Positions 1-11,150 of a stretch of DNA of 64,000 nucleotides are shown here, piece by piece. Source of the stretch: Oasisia sp. SBJ-2009 (Eukaryota; Annelida; Polychaeta; Sabellida; Siboglinidae); the NCBI GenBank assembly GCA_964017155.1, contig OZ024856.1:37639822-37703821 (forward strand), read 5' to 3'. The first letter of the stretch is position 1, and each line of letters opens with the position of its first letter. The translations under genes and the position numbers were made by a program. A model generated the notes under the pieces. That model searched no databases. It was not told where the DNA came from and worked only from the letters and a program-made list of their open reading frames with translations.

Positions 1-118
1 CAGTTCAATACACAGTACGACGCACACAGTTCAATACACAGTACGGCGCACACAGTTCAGTACACAGTACGACGCACACAGTTCAGTACACAGTACGACG
101 TACACAGTTCTGTACTTG
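1..118. repeat. 26-bp tandem array at window edge
   Basis: About four and a half copies of a 26-bp unit (core CAGTTCAATACACAGTACG) with few substitutions. The first copy begins at base 1, so the array very likely continues to the left of the window. Confidence 0.9.
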
Positions 119-273
119 TACATCACGATCATCTGGCGTGTCGCCGCTCGGCGTTTTTACCCTTTGCCCAGGCTGCCGACGCCTCGCATGGCTGTCGCTT
201 TGCCCGCGCAGCCTCCCTGGCTAACTCTTCGCTGGCCGCAGTCTGCGTGTCTTTAAAAACGTTCAACGCCGCC
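119..273 (-). other. possible coding exon, unrecognised
   Basis: On the minus strand an acceptor-like stretch (ATATATAACAG, just above 273) is followed by an open frame of about 50 codons ending in TGA near 136. It is GC-rich compared with its surroundings and would encode an alanine-, glutamate- and arginine-rich, probably helical peptide. I do not recognise it. It could be the terminal exon of a gene or a chance open frame in a GC-rich patch. Confidence 0.2.
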
Positions 274-507
274 TCGAGCTGTTATATATTTAAAGTGTTA
301 TTAGCACATTGCACGTCAAGATATGCATCAAATATATGCGTACAATTAGTAACTGTATAATACATATTTTTGTACGCTTTAGGAATTGCAAATTTCGAAA
401 ATTCGTTCATCTGCAAGTTTGATATAAAATAAAACAGGTATTCCGGCAAACCTCTCGACAGCAATACCGCTTGACGACAAACCGTCGAGAATCGAAACTA
501 AAGCGAT

Positions 508-768
508 TTATTTCAGAAAATGTCGCGCGGCAAGTTTATCTTTGTCCAATCCGCGCTGTTGTTTTGGTATAACGTAAAGCTGTGTCAAGCTCGAGCCCTG
601 GACTATTTTATACTGCAAATTTGCATTTGCTGTAGAATATTGCCGCGCTCTGCGTAAGCGGCCCTGCTCGCAGTTTGGCACTTTGCCGTCGATGTTTGCC
701 GTTGCTTCCGAGCAGTGTTTACAAACTGACCTTTGTGCTTTCTCGAAATCACGGTAATAACGTGGATA
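508..768 (-). other. ATG-less open frame, unrecognised
   Basis: An uninterrupted minus-strand frame of about 85 codons closed by TAA at 508-510, with no internal ATG. It contains a CxxC pair near its start (VCKHCSEAT) and is basic. No family is recognised. One such run is expected by chance in a window this long, so it is only a candidate internal or terminal exon. Confidence 0.15.
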
Positions 769-881
769 TTAATTACGATATTACAGAAACGTCAGTGGTG
801 CCGATTACGTATTGATCACGTTCTACACAATGTTGGACTGTATGTTACCATACACAGAAACATGATTCATAATTAGGGGCA

Positions 882-1108
882 TATGGTTCGGTGTTAAATG
901 TCTTATTAACATGGAAACATGAATACTCTTGCAATTACTCATCTTCCAGAACTATTGTATATAGATATGAAAGAAGAAATTTGAACTTAAGTATTGGCCT
1001 ATGGTTCGGTATTAAATATCTTATTAACATTGAAACAGGAGGAATATTGTGTTTACCTTATCTTCCAGTACTATTGTTTGTACTTATGAAAGAAGAAATT
1101 TGAATTTG
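882..1108. repeat. diverged 118-bp tandem duplication
   Basis: Two diverged copies with about 118 bp periodicity. Both begin with TATGGTTCGGT (882 and 1000) and end with ATGAAAGAAGAAATTTGAA. The weak open frame across it is a by-product of the repeat. Confidence 0.75.
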
Positions 1109-3050
1109 GCGTCTGATGAGTGGAAAGAGGAAATGTCTTCACTTCTGGGTCAAGGTCATTGGCGGACGATCTATGTAACTAGATCAATTACAGCGTCATT
1201 GCGGAAATAATGTTAATTATCAAAATATGCCACTGTTGCATGTATGCATCAGAGACACCACTTCACAGATTACATCTGGAAGTCACCCACTGAAGGTCCA
1301 AATACACGATGAGGCAATGCCCTGTGGCTGTGACCTATCGGGTGCTTTGCTACGGCAATGTGCACAGGTCTACGTCACCGCCAGACACTGTCTGATGGCG
1401 ATCCAGCATGCACTACTTTTGTCTGACACGGGGGGCCGGATAGCCAATGAAAATAGTGTCGATATCGTTGGAATAGATAGAATGACCTTCACCCATGTCG
1501 CACTTCTGTCCGCCACTCTCTGTACGAGGGCATCTGACATAGCTAGAAAACATCAAACATGCTGCATTGTTGTACTTGGACCTTCAGAAAGCCTCCACCG
1601 TGTTTGTTAGGCAATCTTAGCGATTCATATATTATCACTTACACCAGTCGTGCTCCTAACACCGGCTAACACTAGTTCTAACCATAGCCAACGCTAACTA
1701 ATCCTAACTATACAAGTCTAAATCTAACTAATCCTAACCATATGTTAGCTTTTCAAACTTGATTTATAATCTAGCTCCCGGGTGTATGGACGTGCTGCGC
1801 CCCCCCCCCCCCCCCGCTTATTAAAAGGTGTATTGCAGCTCTATAGCAATGATCAGAGACGCCTACAACAGTCGTGCGTCATACAACTTTATCGCAGTTC
1901 AAATTGCATTTTGAATTACTCTGTTATAGATGGAACGCAACGTAATCATAATAAATAGATCGTTTACGGTTAAACATTTACACGCCACCCTGTTCGTTAC
2001 TACTACACATGCACGAAAATAGACTCGACGCAGTATATTGGTGACAGCCTACAACACCAGCGGGTGTAGTGGTAGATGTTTTATTTCCGTTGTTTTATGC
2101 AACCTGTTGTGCATGTGTATTGATGCATGCATACATGTTGGCCTATATCAATCATCACTTGTCTTGAGTTGCTGCTCTGCACTGGAGGCTGTATGTGCAG
2201 TGGGTACGTATAAATTGTTTATGGATGATAATTGCGCTTCGAGATTGGTTTCGTGGTATTTAATCTAATCTAGATACCACGAGCCACAACTTACTAGTAT
2301 TGTCTCGTTTGCTTCCATTGCAGGGTGCAATTCAAAATTTAATGTGTTAAATATTAGTGTTAGGAAACGGTGTCGAAATGGCATGCGGGGCGGGGCATTC
2401 ATCTTGTTAACTCGTTATTATATATTTTGTTTGTATGAAATAGTGCATATCGCTCATTTGACTGAAATCCTTAGTACATATCAATGTGGATTTTCACAAG
2501 CTGATATCCAGTTTTATCAAACTGCCCAGGACGCTTTATACTTAGATATTCGTGGAGCTAGGACGATCAGACTGACCATAGCGAAACTGCTAAATGCATT
2601 GGAATTGGAAAGCCAAATAAGCTATCAATAATCTCATGACATTGCCTATATATCCAAAATTAATCAATAAAGGAAGCCATGAAATATAAACTATAAGAAA
2701 TCAGGGAGCTTATTGAGGCACCAAATCAGAGAACGGACTTACAGGAGTGTATTCCCTATGTAATAAGTTGACACTTACGTTTACTAAACCAATCATTGCT
2801 GGCAGTGGTCGGTCTATTTATCGCCACCGCTGCTAGCTCATTAAATAACACGTTGTATCTGGTTGACATTTAGAAGGGCTTAATTAAAACGGTAAATCCA
2901 ATTTCGTCACAGCATATTACAGAGGCATACGGGGAATGGGGTCAACATCAAAGTTTGATGGTACCGCGACCTCCGAATATAATTTTCTTGAATTAGGATT
3001 CAGCATGGAAGCTTTGTAGATTGTAACAAAACAGACTGTGTCATTCTGGT
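1109..3050. other. no gene seen
   Basis: AT-rich sequence with only short unrecognisable open frames, and a poly-C tract near 1800-1815. No exon with family similarity was seen on either strand. Confidence 0.5.
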
Positions 3051-3051
3051 G

Positions 3052-3172
<121 letters not shown>

Positions 3173-3334
3173 TTGTTTCTAAGCCAAATAAACGCAGTCC
3201 CACATAGACGTATAATATTCTGCGTACGTTGGACTTGCGACTTGCAATTAATGACCTTGCATAAACGCACAGACGTGCGAGAAAGCTGCCCTCGACAACA
3301 CACACAAATATTGAATACACTACATAAATCTTGT

Positions 3335-3340
3335 TTTATT
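3335..3340 (-). terminator. candidate poly(A) signal of GPCR
   Basis: TTTATT on the plus strand reads AATAAA on the minus strand, about 50 nt past the GPCR stop codon. The distance is short but compatible with a compact 3' UTR. Confidence 0.4.
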
Positions 3341-3387
3341 GAAATTACTACAAGAAATGTCCATAAATATTTGTTGTTGCCACACTA

Positions 3388-4329
3388 CTAGAAACAGCAC
3401 AATTTGTAATAATATGTGGCAAACATTTCTGACGTCTTCTTCCGTACGGACCGAAACAGAGCCAGATATAGGAGACTGTTTACGGAAGAATTGCACATCA
3501 AAATCCAAACTGCTGCGAATTTAAACCAAGGCGGCAGCTGGCTTTCCGTGCCCAACGTCACGGCAATAGCGTATATGGTGCCTGGAATAGTTAACAGGAG
3601 TAATCCCCCGCACATAAGCAATAGGTTTTTACCGGAGCGAATCGACTGAACAGTCAAAGATGAGTTTGCACCGACGACGCTACCTGACCCGCCGATTGAG
3701 TGAACCTGCGAACTGATCTCATAGTGGATTCTCACGATGGCACTCAGTATGCGTGCTGTGGCGTACACTATGACGAGAACAGGGAGTAGTATCCCAAATA
3801 TGAGACCGATCGTTAACATCGCCGTCATTTCAGAAGCAGCCGACTGTTGAAATATGCATGTTTCGAGATCCCATGACACGATGAAGCGCTTTGCTGCGAT
3901 GGAGTACGCGGCAGCAAATATCCAGATGGAGGCGATGATGGCGTAGCATCGATTGCGAGTGAGAAGTTGCTCGTAGTGGAACGGCTTCAAGATGGCGACC
4001 AATTTGCACACGGTCATCCAGCACAGACTGTGGATCGAGTTGAGGCTGAACAAAGTCAGGCAGATCGCTTGGATGCGAGGCAGGTACTGAAGCATGTTCT
4101 GCACAAACGGCGTCGCATTTGAGCACAAGGCCGCGCTGATAGGCATGCACATGCATCCGGCGGCGAAGTCCGAGATCGTGAGGGAGAACATGAAGAGGGT
4201 CGTGCGATCTTCGCGCAGCTGCGGATATTTCGCGATCACTGCGATCACGATGGAGTTCAGCGTTATGTTCATGATTATCACCGCACTGATAATTACCGGC
4301 TTGACATCGTGGAATTCAGTGAGCGTCAT
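3388..4329 (-). CDS. class A (rhodopsin-like) orphan GPCR, intronless
   Basis: A 313-residue frame with seven hydrophobic segments, a very short N-terminus (about 10 residues) and a short cytoplasmic tail, as in small class A receptors. Anchors visible: Asn in the TM1 motif TLNSIV, Asp in TM2 (LTISDFAAG), the PFHY segment after TM3, Trp in TM4 (ASIWIFAAAYS), Pro in TM5 (ILLPVLVIVY), Pro in TM6 (LLTIPGT). It is expected at the plasma membrane, with unknown ligand. The DRY box is replaced by CKL, CWxP by LTIP and NPxxY by NSLLY, and the usual Cys at the top of TM3 is not at its expected place. The single exon suggests a retroposed or locally expanded family. The start is the first ATG that leaves room for TM1. 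The frame is intact, so it is not an obvious pseudogene. I cannot assign a subfamily. Confidence 0.85.
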   Translation of the reverse strand: MTLTEFHDVKPVIISAVIIMNITLNSIVIAVIAKYPQLREDRTTLFMFSLTISDFAAGCMCMPISAALCSNATPFVQNMLQYLPRIQAICLTLFSLNSIHSLCWMTVCKLVAILKPFHYEQLLTRNRCYAIIASIWIFAAAYSIAAKRFIVSWDLETCIFQQSAASEMTAMLTIGLIFGILLPVLVIVYATARILSAIVRIHYEISSQVHSIGGSGSVVGANSSLTVQSIRSGKNLLLMCGGLLLLTIPGTIYAIAVTLGTESQLPPWFKFAAVWILMCNSSVNSLLYLALFRSVRKKTSEMFATYYYKLCCF

Positions 4330-5100
4330 GACGACGTAAAACAGTCACACAGATCACTGAGTGTAGGACCTATGTCAGGGAGTGTTCAACGCACTGTCCG
4401 ACGAGTGAACAATTTCGACAGTTTTGTTCGCAGTGCTGATGTCGTGGTCTTCCTCTGTCGAAAGATGTAGACACATATAGGCCTATACTCATCACTAAGT
4501 AATATACGTTGTCCGGCTTTGCGATTTCATGTTACCGATGATCAATTGCTACAACTGTTACAAGCTTTTAACATACCGAGCGTGTTATCCCATCGTCAAA
4601 CTGTTCCACAGATAGAGAAAACGTCGACGAACGTGACATCTCTTCTACATATGGATCCATTAATTGATATCCATTGTGAGACATGACACCGTCACCCGTA
4701 CACAACAGCCATGCTTCCTTGCAGTGGTATCCAAATACAAGCAACGCGTACGACGACATTCAGTTCATTGCCGTTTAATCATACGTGTGCCGTGTTTAAA
4801 TGTCTCCGGCCACTGTCTCGTGTTACGGGCAAACTTGTTATTAACCGCCCGTAAGCGTCTATTGGCCGGCCGCGAGTCCGATATCACGGCAGGGCAAACA
4901 GGCAGGCGCAGCACCGACGCAGTGAGCGAAACAGTCCAATACCGCTCTCTTCATTTCGCCGTGTGGCTAATTTGTCCGATACATAAGATTAATGGAAGTC
5001 CAGCGAATGACATTTTGGAAAGAAAGTACCGAATGAAGAGCCGCAATTGCTCATTAATGTCGCCTGATACGACGGCCGCTGTAGGGACAGTGTGGTGATA
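4330..5100. other. GPCR upstream region, no gene seen
   Basis: Presumably holds the GPCR promoter and 5' UTR. The moderately GC-rich open frame on the plus strand (4664-5098) resembles no family I know and is probably not coding. Confidence 0.4.
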
Positions 5101-5164
5101 TATCATTACCAGGAGCCATGTGCCACGGTGTCAAATGTCTCTCTGCTAACCAAGATAGTACGTG

Positions 5165-5351
5165 CTCGCGCGCGCGCTCTCTCACTCTCTGTCTCTCTCT
5201 ATCTATCTTTCTAGCTTTCTCTCTTTCTCTCTCTCTCTCCTTCTCTCCCCATCTCTCTCTTTCTCTCAATCTCTCTCTCTCCCTATCTCGCTTTCTCGTT
5301 CTCTCTTCTACCCATCGTTCTAACCCCTCTCCCCGTCTCCCTCTCTCTCTC

Positions 5352-5401
<50 letters not shown>

Positions 5402-5460
5402 TCCTCTCACTCCTCTGCCCTTCTCCTCTGTCTTCTCTCCTCTCCGCCTCTCTCTCCTTG
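5165..5460. repeat. CT-rich low complexity with (TA)n
   Basis: Pyrimidine-rich CTCTCT tract from about 5165, then an uninterrupted TA run (about 5356-5399), then more CT-rich sequence. The long frames on both strands (Arg/Glu-rich or Ser/Leu-rich) come from the repeat. Confidence 0.95.
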
Positions 5461-5759
5461 AACGTAACAACTTATATGTTCATATTTGAAAATACGACAT
5501 TGTGTGATGATCCCAATTATCAAGGTTTTAATCGGCAGCAGGTTGATTCGAATCTGACTCAGCAAAATGACATTAAATGACATTTCACATCCAGTCCAGT
5601 TAAGCTTCTCCTCACTGTTTTTCGACCTAATAAAAGACCTACTTAACTTGCCAGGACGGCTGGTTCGCGACATCAACCAGCGTGGAACAACACCTGCGAC
5701 CATTGGTTAAGTGCCAATTAGGAAGAGAATATATTCGCAGATGTGCTCCAATATATGTC

Positions 5760-5835
5760 TGGTGCTACTGTGGTGCTACTGTGGTGCTGCTGTGGTGCTA
5801 CTGTGGTGCTACTGTGGTGCTACTGTGGTGCTACT
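5760..5835. repeat. 11-bp tandem repeat
   Basis: About seven copies of GGTGCTACTGT. Because 11 is not a multiple of 3 the peptide reading repeats every 11 residues, which creates a spurious open frame. Confidence 0.9.
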
Positions 5836-7430
5836 GGGGTTTATGGAACGTGAAGGTGGAGGTGTCTGAAAACACCGTGGGGGGTAATCTCCAAGATAGA
5901 TGGCAGGTGGACATACTCGTGACCATGCACGTTTACTTGGGCTAATTATAGCTTACTGTTGAGAAGCTAAGGCAGTCGATTTACGCTAAGAAGCAATGGA
6001 TGAAACGCTAAGTAATTGTGCTGGGTTGGCCTTAAGACACTTAAATTGTTTGAAGACGTAGAGGTTGAATCAAATAATTTTAATTTAGCTGATAGAAATA
6101 CTAGTTACTGTGATGTTCAGCATATTCTCCCCGATACGTTTTACCAACCCGCTTTTTTCAGCATGAAGTACTCCATCTAAACAAATAAGGACCTTCATCA
6201 AAATATGATCAATTGCAAATTCTACTCTCACAGCTGTCTGGAGGAAATATTGAAAATGATTATATATTATTATGAAAAACCTTTTTAAATGAAAATATTC
6301 GCATATTTTTGACTTACCTTACTACAATTTCATTTACAAGAATAGCACATGTAAATATTAAGGTGGTGCCGCGATATATGTACGTGACAATATACGGTAC
6401 AACCACCGTGAAATCCTTATTATTTATAGGGTAAATTGTAATCTATATTTATGTAAACCTGCATTAATGGTCACAACTCAATCGTTGGTGAAATGTACCT
6501 GATAGGCACACCGATTCTCCAATAATACTTACTTATTAACTATTTACATAACGATTACTATACTTTTAAGACTCTCCATGCCTTTCGCCAATCTGGTGGA
6601 GCATCACTGCTAGTTGTAAAACTTACGTGCACTAGCGTCCGTTGTAGTGGGGCGGATATATATGTAACAATTTTTTTTTGACTTGTGCACTTCCGGAAAG
6701 AAGCATGAAACTTTGTCCTAGGGGGGTTTTGGGTATGCTGATTTCAAAAATTGCGGGGACCACGACGTCACTCCAACGGTTCCCGCCCAAAATTAAGAAA
6801 TTAAAAATGGCCGCCACAAAACACGTTGTTGTCCATAAAATGGCTCTAAGTGCCCCGATTACCATGATCTTGATGTCTATACCTATGTTTTTAAGGTCAA
6901 GGAATCCAATAAAACACATTTGAAGGCTCATAACATACATCTTCATGGTGAATTTTTCACTGCAACATATCTGTACGTATATGATTTGCACTTCCCACTT
7001 CTGTAAAACCAATTTACCTTGTTACATATCCGTCCCATTACTTGAATGTAACACCATGTTTATGTATATTCACCTGGTAATTATGTTAATATTCAATAAA
7101 CACCAACTTTCTTTAAATTTGGTGTTGTTGTTTTACTTCTTCATGGCAATTGAGGATTAAAATCAGAAGAAATTCAGATGATATTTGTGATCTTAAATTT
7201 CTCACACTATGCTAATTAATTTAAATCCTATCAATGATTTAGCATTTCAGAGTTTATTTAAGTGTTTAGATACAAAGACGATACCTGGCATAGACATCAT
7301 TACTAATGACATTTCTTCTCAGCAGGGTCAGAATCACAAGGAACCGACGTTTATTCTCGAAGTACATTTAACCAGTTATCATTCTTATTTTGCAGAAACC
7401 AGTGGCATTCATAGCGTGATGGTCATCTAG
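5836..7430. other. no gene seen
   Basis: AT-rich sequence. The open frames at 6632-7012 and 6678-6923 are overlapping opposite-strand runs with no recognisable domain. Confidence 0.45.
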
Positions 7431-7439
7431 GCAGTCACC

Positions 7440-8090
7440 ATGTCCAAAAGGCTTAGACTTGCTCCTCGGGCTTGCGCTGCACCAGTTCAACCGACAAACT
7501 GGGACATAATATTATGTGCTCTCTGTCAAGAACTTGGTGGAACTCTCATAAACCCAACAGCAACAGGTTATGCATCGCTGGCCACAACTTTATCTGCCCT
7601 TCATGAACTAAACAATGTGCCATTGAACATAAACGTATCACGACTCGATGATGGTGACGGCATGGAGAAAATGCTGACTAAGCATGAAGCTAAGTGGCAC
7701 AAAAAATGTTACGTCCAGTGTAATGCAACAAAAGTGGAGAGAGTGCCAGGAAGCTGCAAGAAAAAGCTTGTTCGAATACAGCTCAGTCACCACTTAAAAG
7801 TCTTGTCATGACAAATCAAGATCACACAGTCTCACAAGGATATGCCTTCGCTGAATTCCCGGTTAGCAAACGTGTAAAACAAGTACGCCTGGTAGAACCT
7901 ACTCTGCTCTGCAGTTCTGCAGTTCACGGCCATGATGTCCGATGCCTTCGGAAAGGGGTGATGGTAACCAGTATCTACATCCGTTGCCGCATTGACGGGG
8001 ACATTCAATTTGAAGGCAAGACACATTTATTGCAGCTAGGAGACAGCTCTTTTGTGGTACGTCGCAGGCATGGAATTATGTCGGATTAAG
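7440..8090 (+). pseudogene. fragment of multi-copy Cys/His protein family
   Basis: The first 123 codons contain the segments ILCALCQE, YASLATTLSALHEL, SRLDDGDGMEKML and EAKWHKKCYVQCNATKVERV. This spacing of a CxxC, a leucine-rich helix, LDDG and KWHxxC matches, from memory, the N-terminal part of a multi-copy family of uncharacterised proteins common in cnidarian, molluscan and lancelet annotations and suspected to travel with transposons. The frame stops at 7811 and a second frame continues to 8089, without the expected next Cys-rich block. I read it as a decayed copy. The function of the family is unknown to me. Confidence 0.4.
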
Positions 8091-9065
8091 AATCTGCAAC
8101 ACAGAGAGAACCGACCTATCGCACAGAGATTATATAAAATCCTATTTATGCGACTACAGAACGTGCGTATACTAACTGACGTATCGCTGAGATTCTTGTG
8201 CACCGGCTCTATAGAAACATGTGATTGGCATTGATTATACGTGAATCCTGATTATCCAATTTGGAAGCCAGGTTCAAGGGACTTCCGCAGCAGGACTAGT
8301 ATTAGGTAAGCTGATTGCTGGCACACGATCATATTTAGAATATTGTCAGTTTTCTGATTGCAAACGAAGGCATACATATATAAGCCGATGAGAAGTATTT
8401 CGTGAAATTCCAATTGGCGTCTATCACAAAGCTATAATGAATGTGTGATTGTCATTATTATACTACACTCTCTTTGTATGGTGAAACAGTTACATGAATA
8501 TTACTGATTAACTGGCAAAATAAAAACCCGTCTCCTGGTGGGTATTTGACAAGTGACAGTCATGTCGGATTTGTTTAATCTCTCCGACTACTGGAGTAGG
8601 TCTGGATTCTCGTTTCAGATTTCTAACGGCATCCTCTCCTTCTTTCGCTGTCCAATCCAACGGGAAGGCGATCTCGCATGTTTCAAAACTCAGACGTAGA
8701 CAGGTAGATATGTCGCCTATATAATCAGTCAGCTGTGAATGCCAATGGTGGCACAGTGTCGTTGGGTTGCATTCTTCGACCAATGTTGCAGCTGAAAACA
8801 GATGCAATCAGTGCCATAGAAAGGGGGCAGGGGGCCATGAAGAAATGTGTCACATTCAAATAGGATTCATGCAGTTATGAATGCGCCATTTCTGTCGCTT
8901 GCAAAGAAAATGTCTTCATTCTCAACGTGCGTGAATGCAATGCAGTTATGATCAATAATAGCGAAGCACGAAGGTGGTCTTTTACACCAGACCGCCATTT
9001 TCCCGTATGACAACTGCAATCACTCCAAACAACGACTCAATTCCGTTCGCGTGCTCATTACAACT
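8091..9065. other. no gene seen
   Basis: Short open frames only (for example minus 8508-8807), no recognisable domain, no clear repeat. Confidence 0.4.
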
Positions 9066-9099
9066 TCAACACTCTTGAAGGGGCGCGCGACCGGAAGAC

Positions 9100-9217
9100 G
9101 CATGTGTGTGTGCGAGCGTGTGTGTGTGTGTACGTGCGTGTGTGTGCGTTCGTGTTGAGTACATGTGTGAGTTCGCATGTATATATATATATATATATAT
9201 ATGTATATGTATATGTA
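9100..9217. repeat. GT and TA microsatellite
   Basis: GT-rich then TA-rich run. It is interrupted at 9218 by an inserted element and resumes as TA/GT-rich sequence at 10387. Confidence 0.9.
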
Positions 9218-10386
9218 GGGTAACCTGGGGCAAGACGGCCCCTGGGGGTAAGACGGCCCCCCGTCTTATCTGAAAAACGAGTGAACCCAAACTAACATTG
9301 AATAGTGTACCATGATGCTGCTACCTAGCAAATATTCTTAGCGACCGCAAGGCCAAACGCTACCAAAAATAAGTTCACAAATTGTTTTTAAAGTTTTGCA
9401 TACCCTGTGATCTAATAATCACTCTTCGGTCAAACTGATGCTAACATGTCCACCGTGTGATGGTAAGCCAGTGACTGGTACTAATGCACTTACAACTATA
9501 CACGTTTTCAATAACTTTCATCGAAAATGGAAGCGATATTAAAGATACTCAAAGATACTCAAGGATTGTGTGAAGGTGAAAAAGTCAGCACTGGTGTGTA
9601 TGGGGCAAGACGGCCCCGTATGAACGGGGCAAGACGGCCATGCAGTACGAATATGGTATGTAAACGCAATAAAGCTGTGATGTATTTATAGCATACACAA
9701 TAGTATGTACAAGCCATTCGTCAATACAGTTAATGAATTTAAGGCTTGTGATGATGCAAATTCCAAAGCTAGCTAATGAGTGTTTTCAGTGACGAGTGTA
9801 ATGATAATGTAGAATAGTGCTTCTAATGACAACTGTAAGTTTTTGACATTATAATTAATGATGAGTGGTTTCGATTGATCATTAGGCTATTGTATCTGCC
9901 GCGAAGTATCTGCATGCCATTACTCTAGTGTAATATGTTCAACACTATAATGATTTTAATGCCTGTGATGATGCAGATGCCAAAGGTGATCGTAATGTCC
10001 AGTAATGCGGAGTGGTGATTATTTCTGTTCACGATGAGTGCTAATAATAGTAGTAGTTAATGACGGTTTAAATAAATAATGGATAAAACACATTGTTTTT
10101 ATATAATTACAACGGTTAAACCTAATATTAGAGTAAATAGGCGAGGGGCCGTTTTACCCCAGGCGAGGGGCCGTTTTGCCCCAGGCATGGGGCAAGACGG
10201 TTTTATTGGAGCACATTTTAAACTTGCTATCACTTACGTTTTGGTTATTCAATCGTTCAGAGACTTGTGTCATACATAAAGTATATATACCTCAATACTA
10301 TTAATGCACAATTATGCATCGACAAGTTATGGATACAAAAATACACAACTTTTCCCTTAGGGGGGCCGCGCTGCCCCAGGTTACCC
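9218..10386. mobile_element. non-autonomous DNA transposon, 1.17 kb, TA target
   Basis: The left end GGGTAACCTGGGGCA... (from 9218) and the right end ...TGCCCCAGGTTACCC (to 10386) are terminal inverted repeats of about 25 bp, differing mainly at three central bases. Both ends are bordered by TA, consistent with a TA target-site duplication within a TA-rich microsatellite. The interior repeats the terminal motif GGGGCAAGACGG several times in both orientations (near 9600-9640 and 10140-10200), which looks like subterminal transposase-binding repeats. No transposase frame is present. The TA duplication suggests a Tc1/mariner/pogo-like mobiliser, but the superfamily is not proven. Confidence 0.8.
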
Positions 10387-10418
10387 TATGTGTATATATA
10401 TATATGTGTGTGTGTGTG

Positions 10419-10450
<32 letters not shown>

Positions 10451-11150
10451 ATAATTATATGGGTGCATAATGATAGAACAATGAAGACAAGCAGGACGAA
10501 GGACTGGATGAAGGAAGGGCGAAAGGAAGGATAGACCGTCCACGTAGAGGTAGACCGACGACGGAAGTCGTGGGTCTGAGTGCAGATGAGGCGACAGACA
10601 TCCAGAAAGAAAGAACATTACCAGCCATACCGATGACCCCCGATGATGGGAAAAGGCAAAGAAAAAGGTGTAGATCCTATAGTCGGCCAATAAGGGTCAG
10701 TATGGTGTTTAATAAGTCAGGTGCGGGGGCATTGATCGGGAGACTGGGCATTTGCAGTTTCTGGCAGAAGGAAAGGCCCTGGAACGATATGAGGTAGAGT
10801 CACCTTAGCGAGAGTTTTTGTAAAGGAGTTGATAATAAACAGCCATTGTTGTCGCGTCTTACTTGATAGAGCGAATGACGAACGCAAACGTTCTCATTAC
10901 AGAAGCATTGCTAATAACTGTATTATCTCCACTGGGCAGATTTGTTTTGGAAGTATGTGTATAAATGTGTGTGTGCGTGCGTGTGTGAGCAAGAGAGCGA
11001 GAGGGAGGTACGGAAGGAGAGGGAGCGACTGTGGAAGAAGGGAGAGGGAGGGAGACAAATCAGCAACAACATTAAGAAAACGTGAACTATCAATACTTCT
11101 ACATATATCGTTTATTGCATAAATACAATGTAAACCATGTGTATGCAAAT
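10387..11150. other. microsatellite and unassigned sequence
   Basis: TA/GT repeat to about 10447, then a purine-rich stretch with basic open frames (GRPRRGR-like peptides around 10530-10560), then a GT- and GA-rich patch near 10960-11060. A decayed retroelement tail is possible for the basic segment, but nothing diagnostic is visible. Confidence 0.3.

Noticed and set aside
10470..10700. Basic GRPRRGR-like frame resembling a LINE tail
   Set aside because: Too short, with no reverse transcriptase or endonuclease motif nearby.
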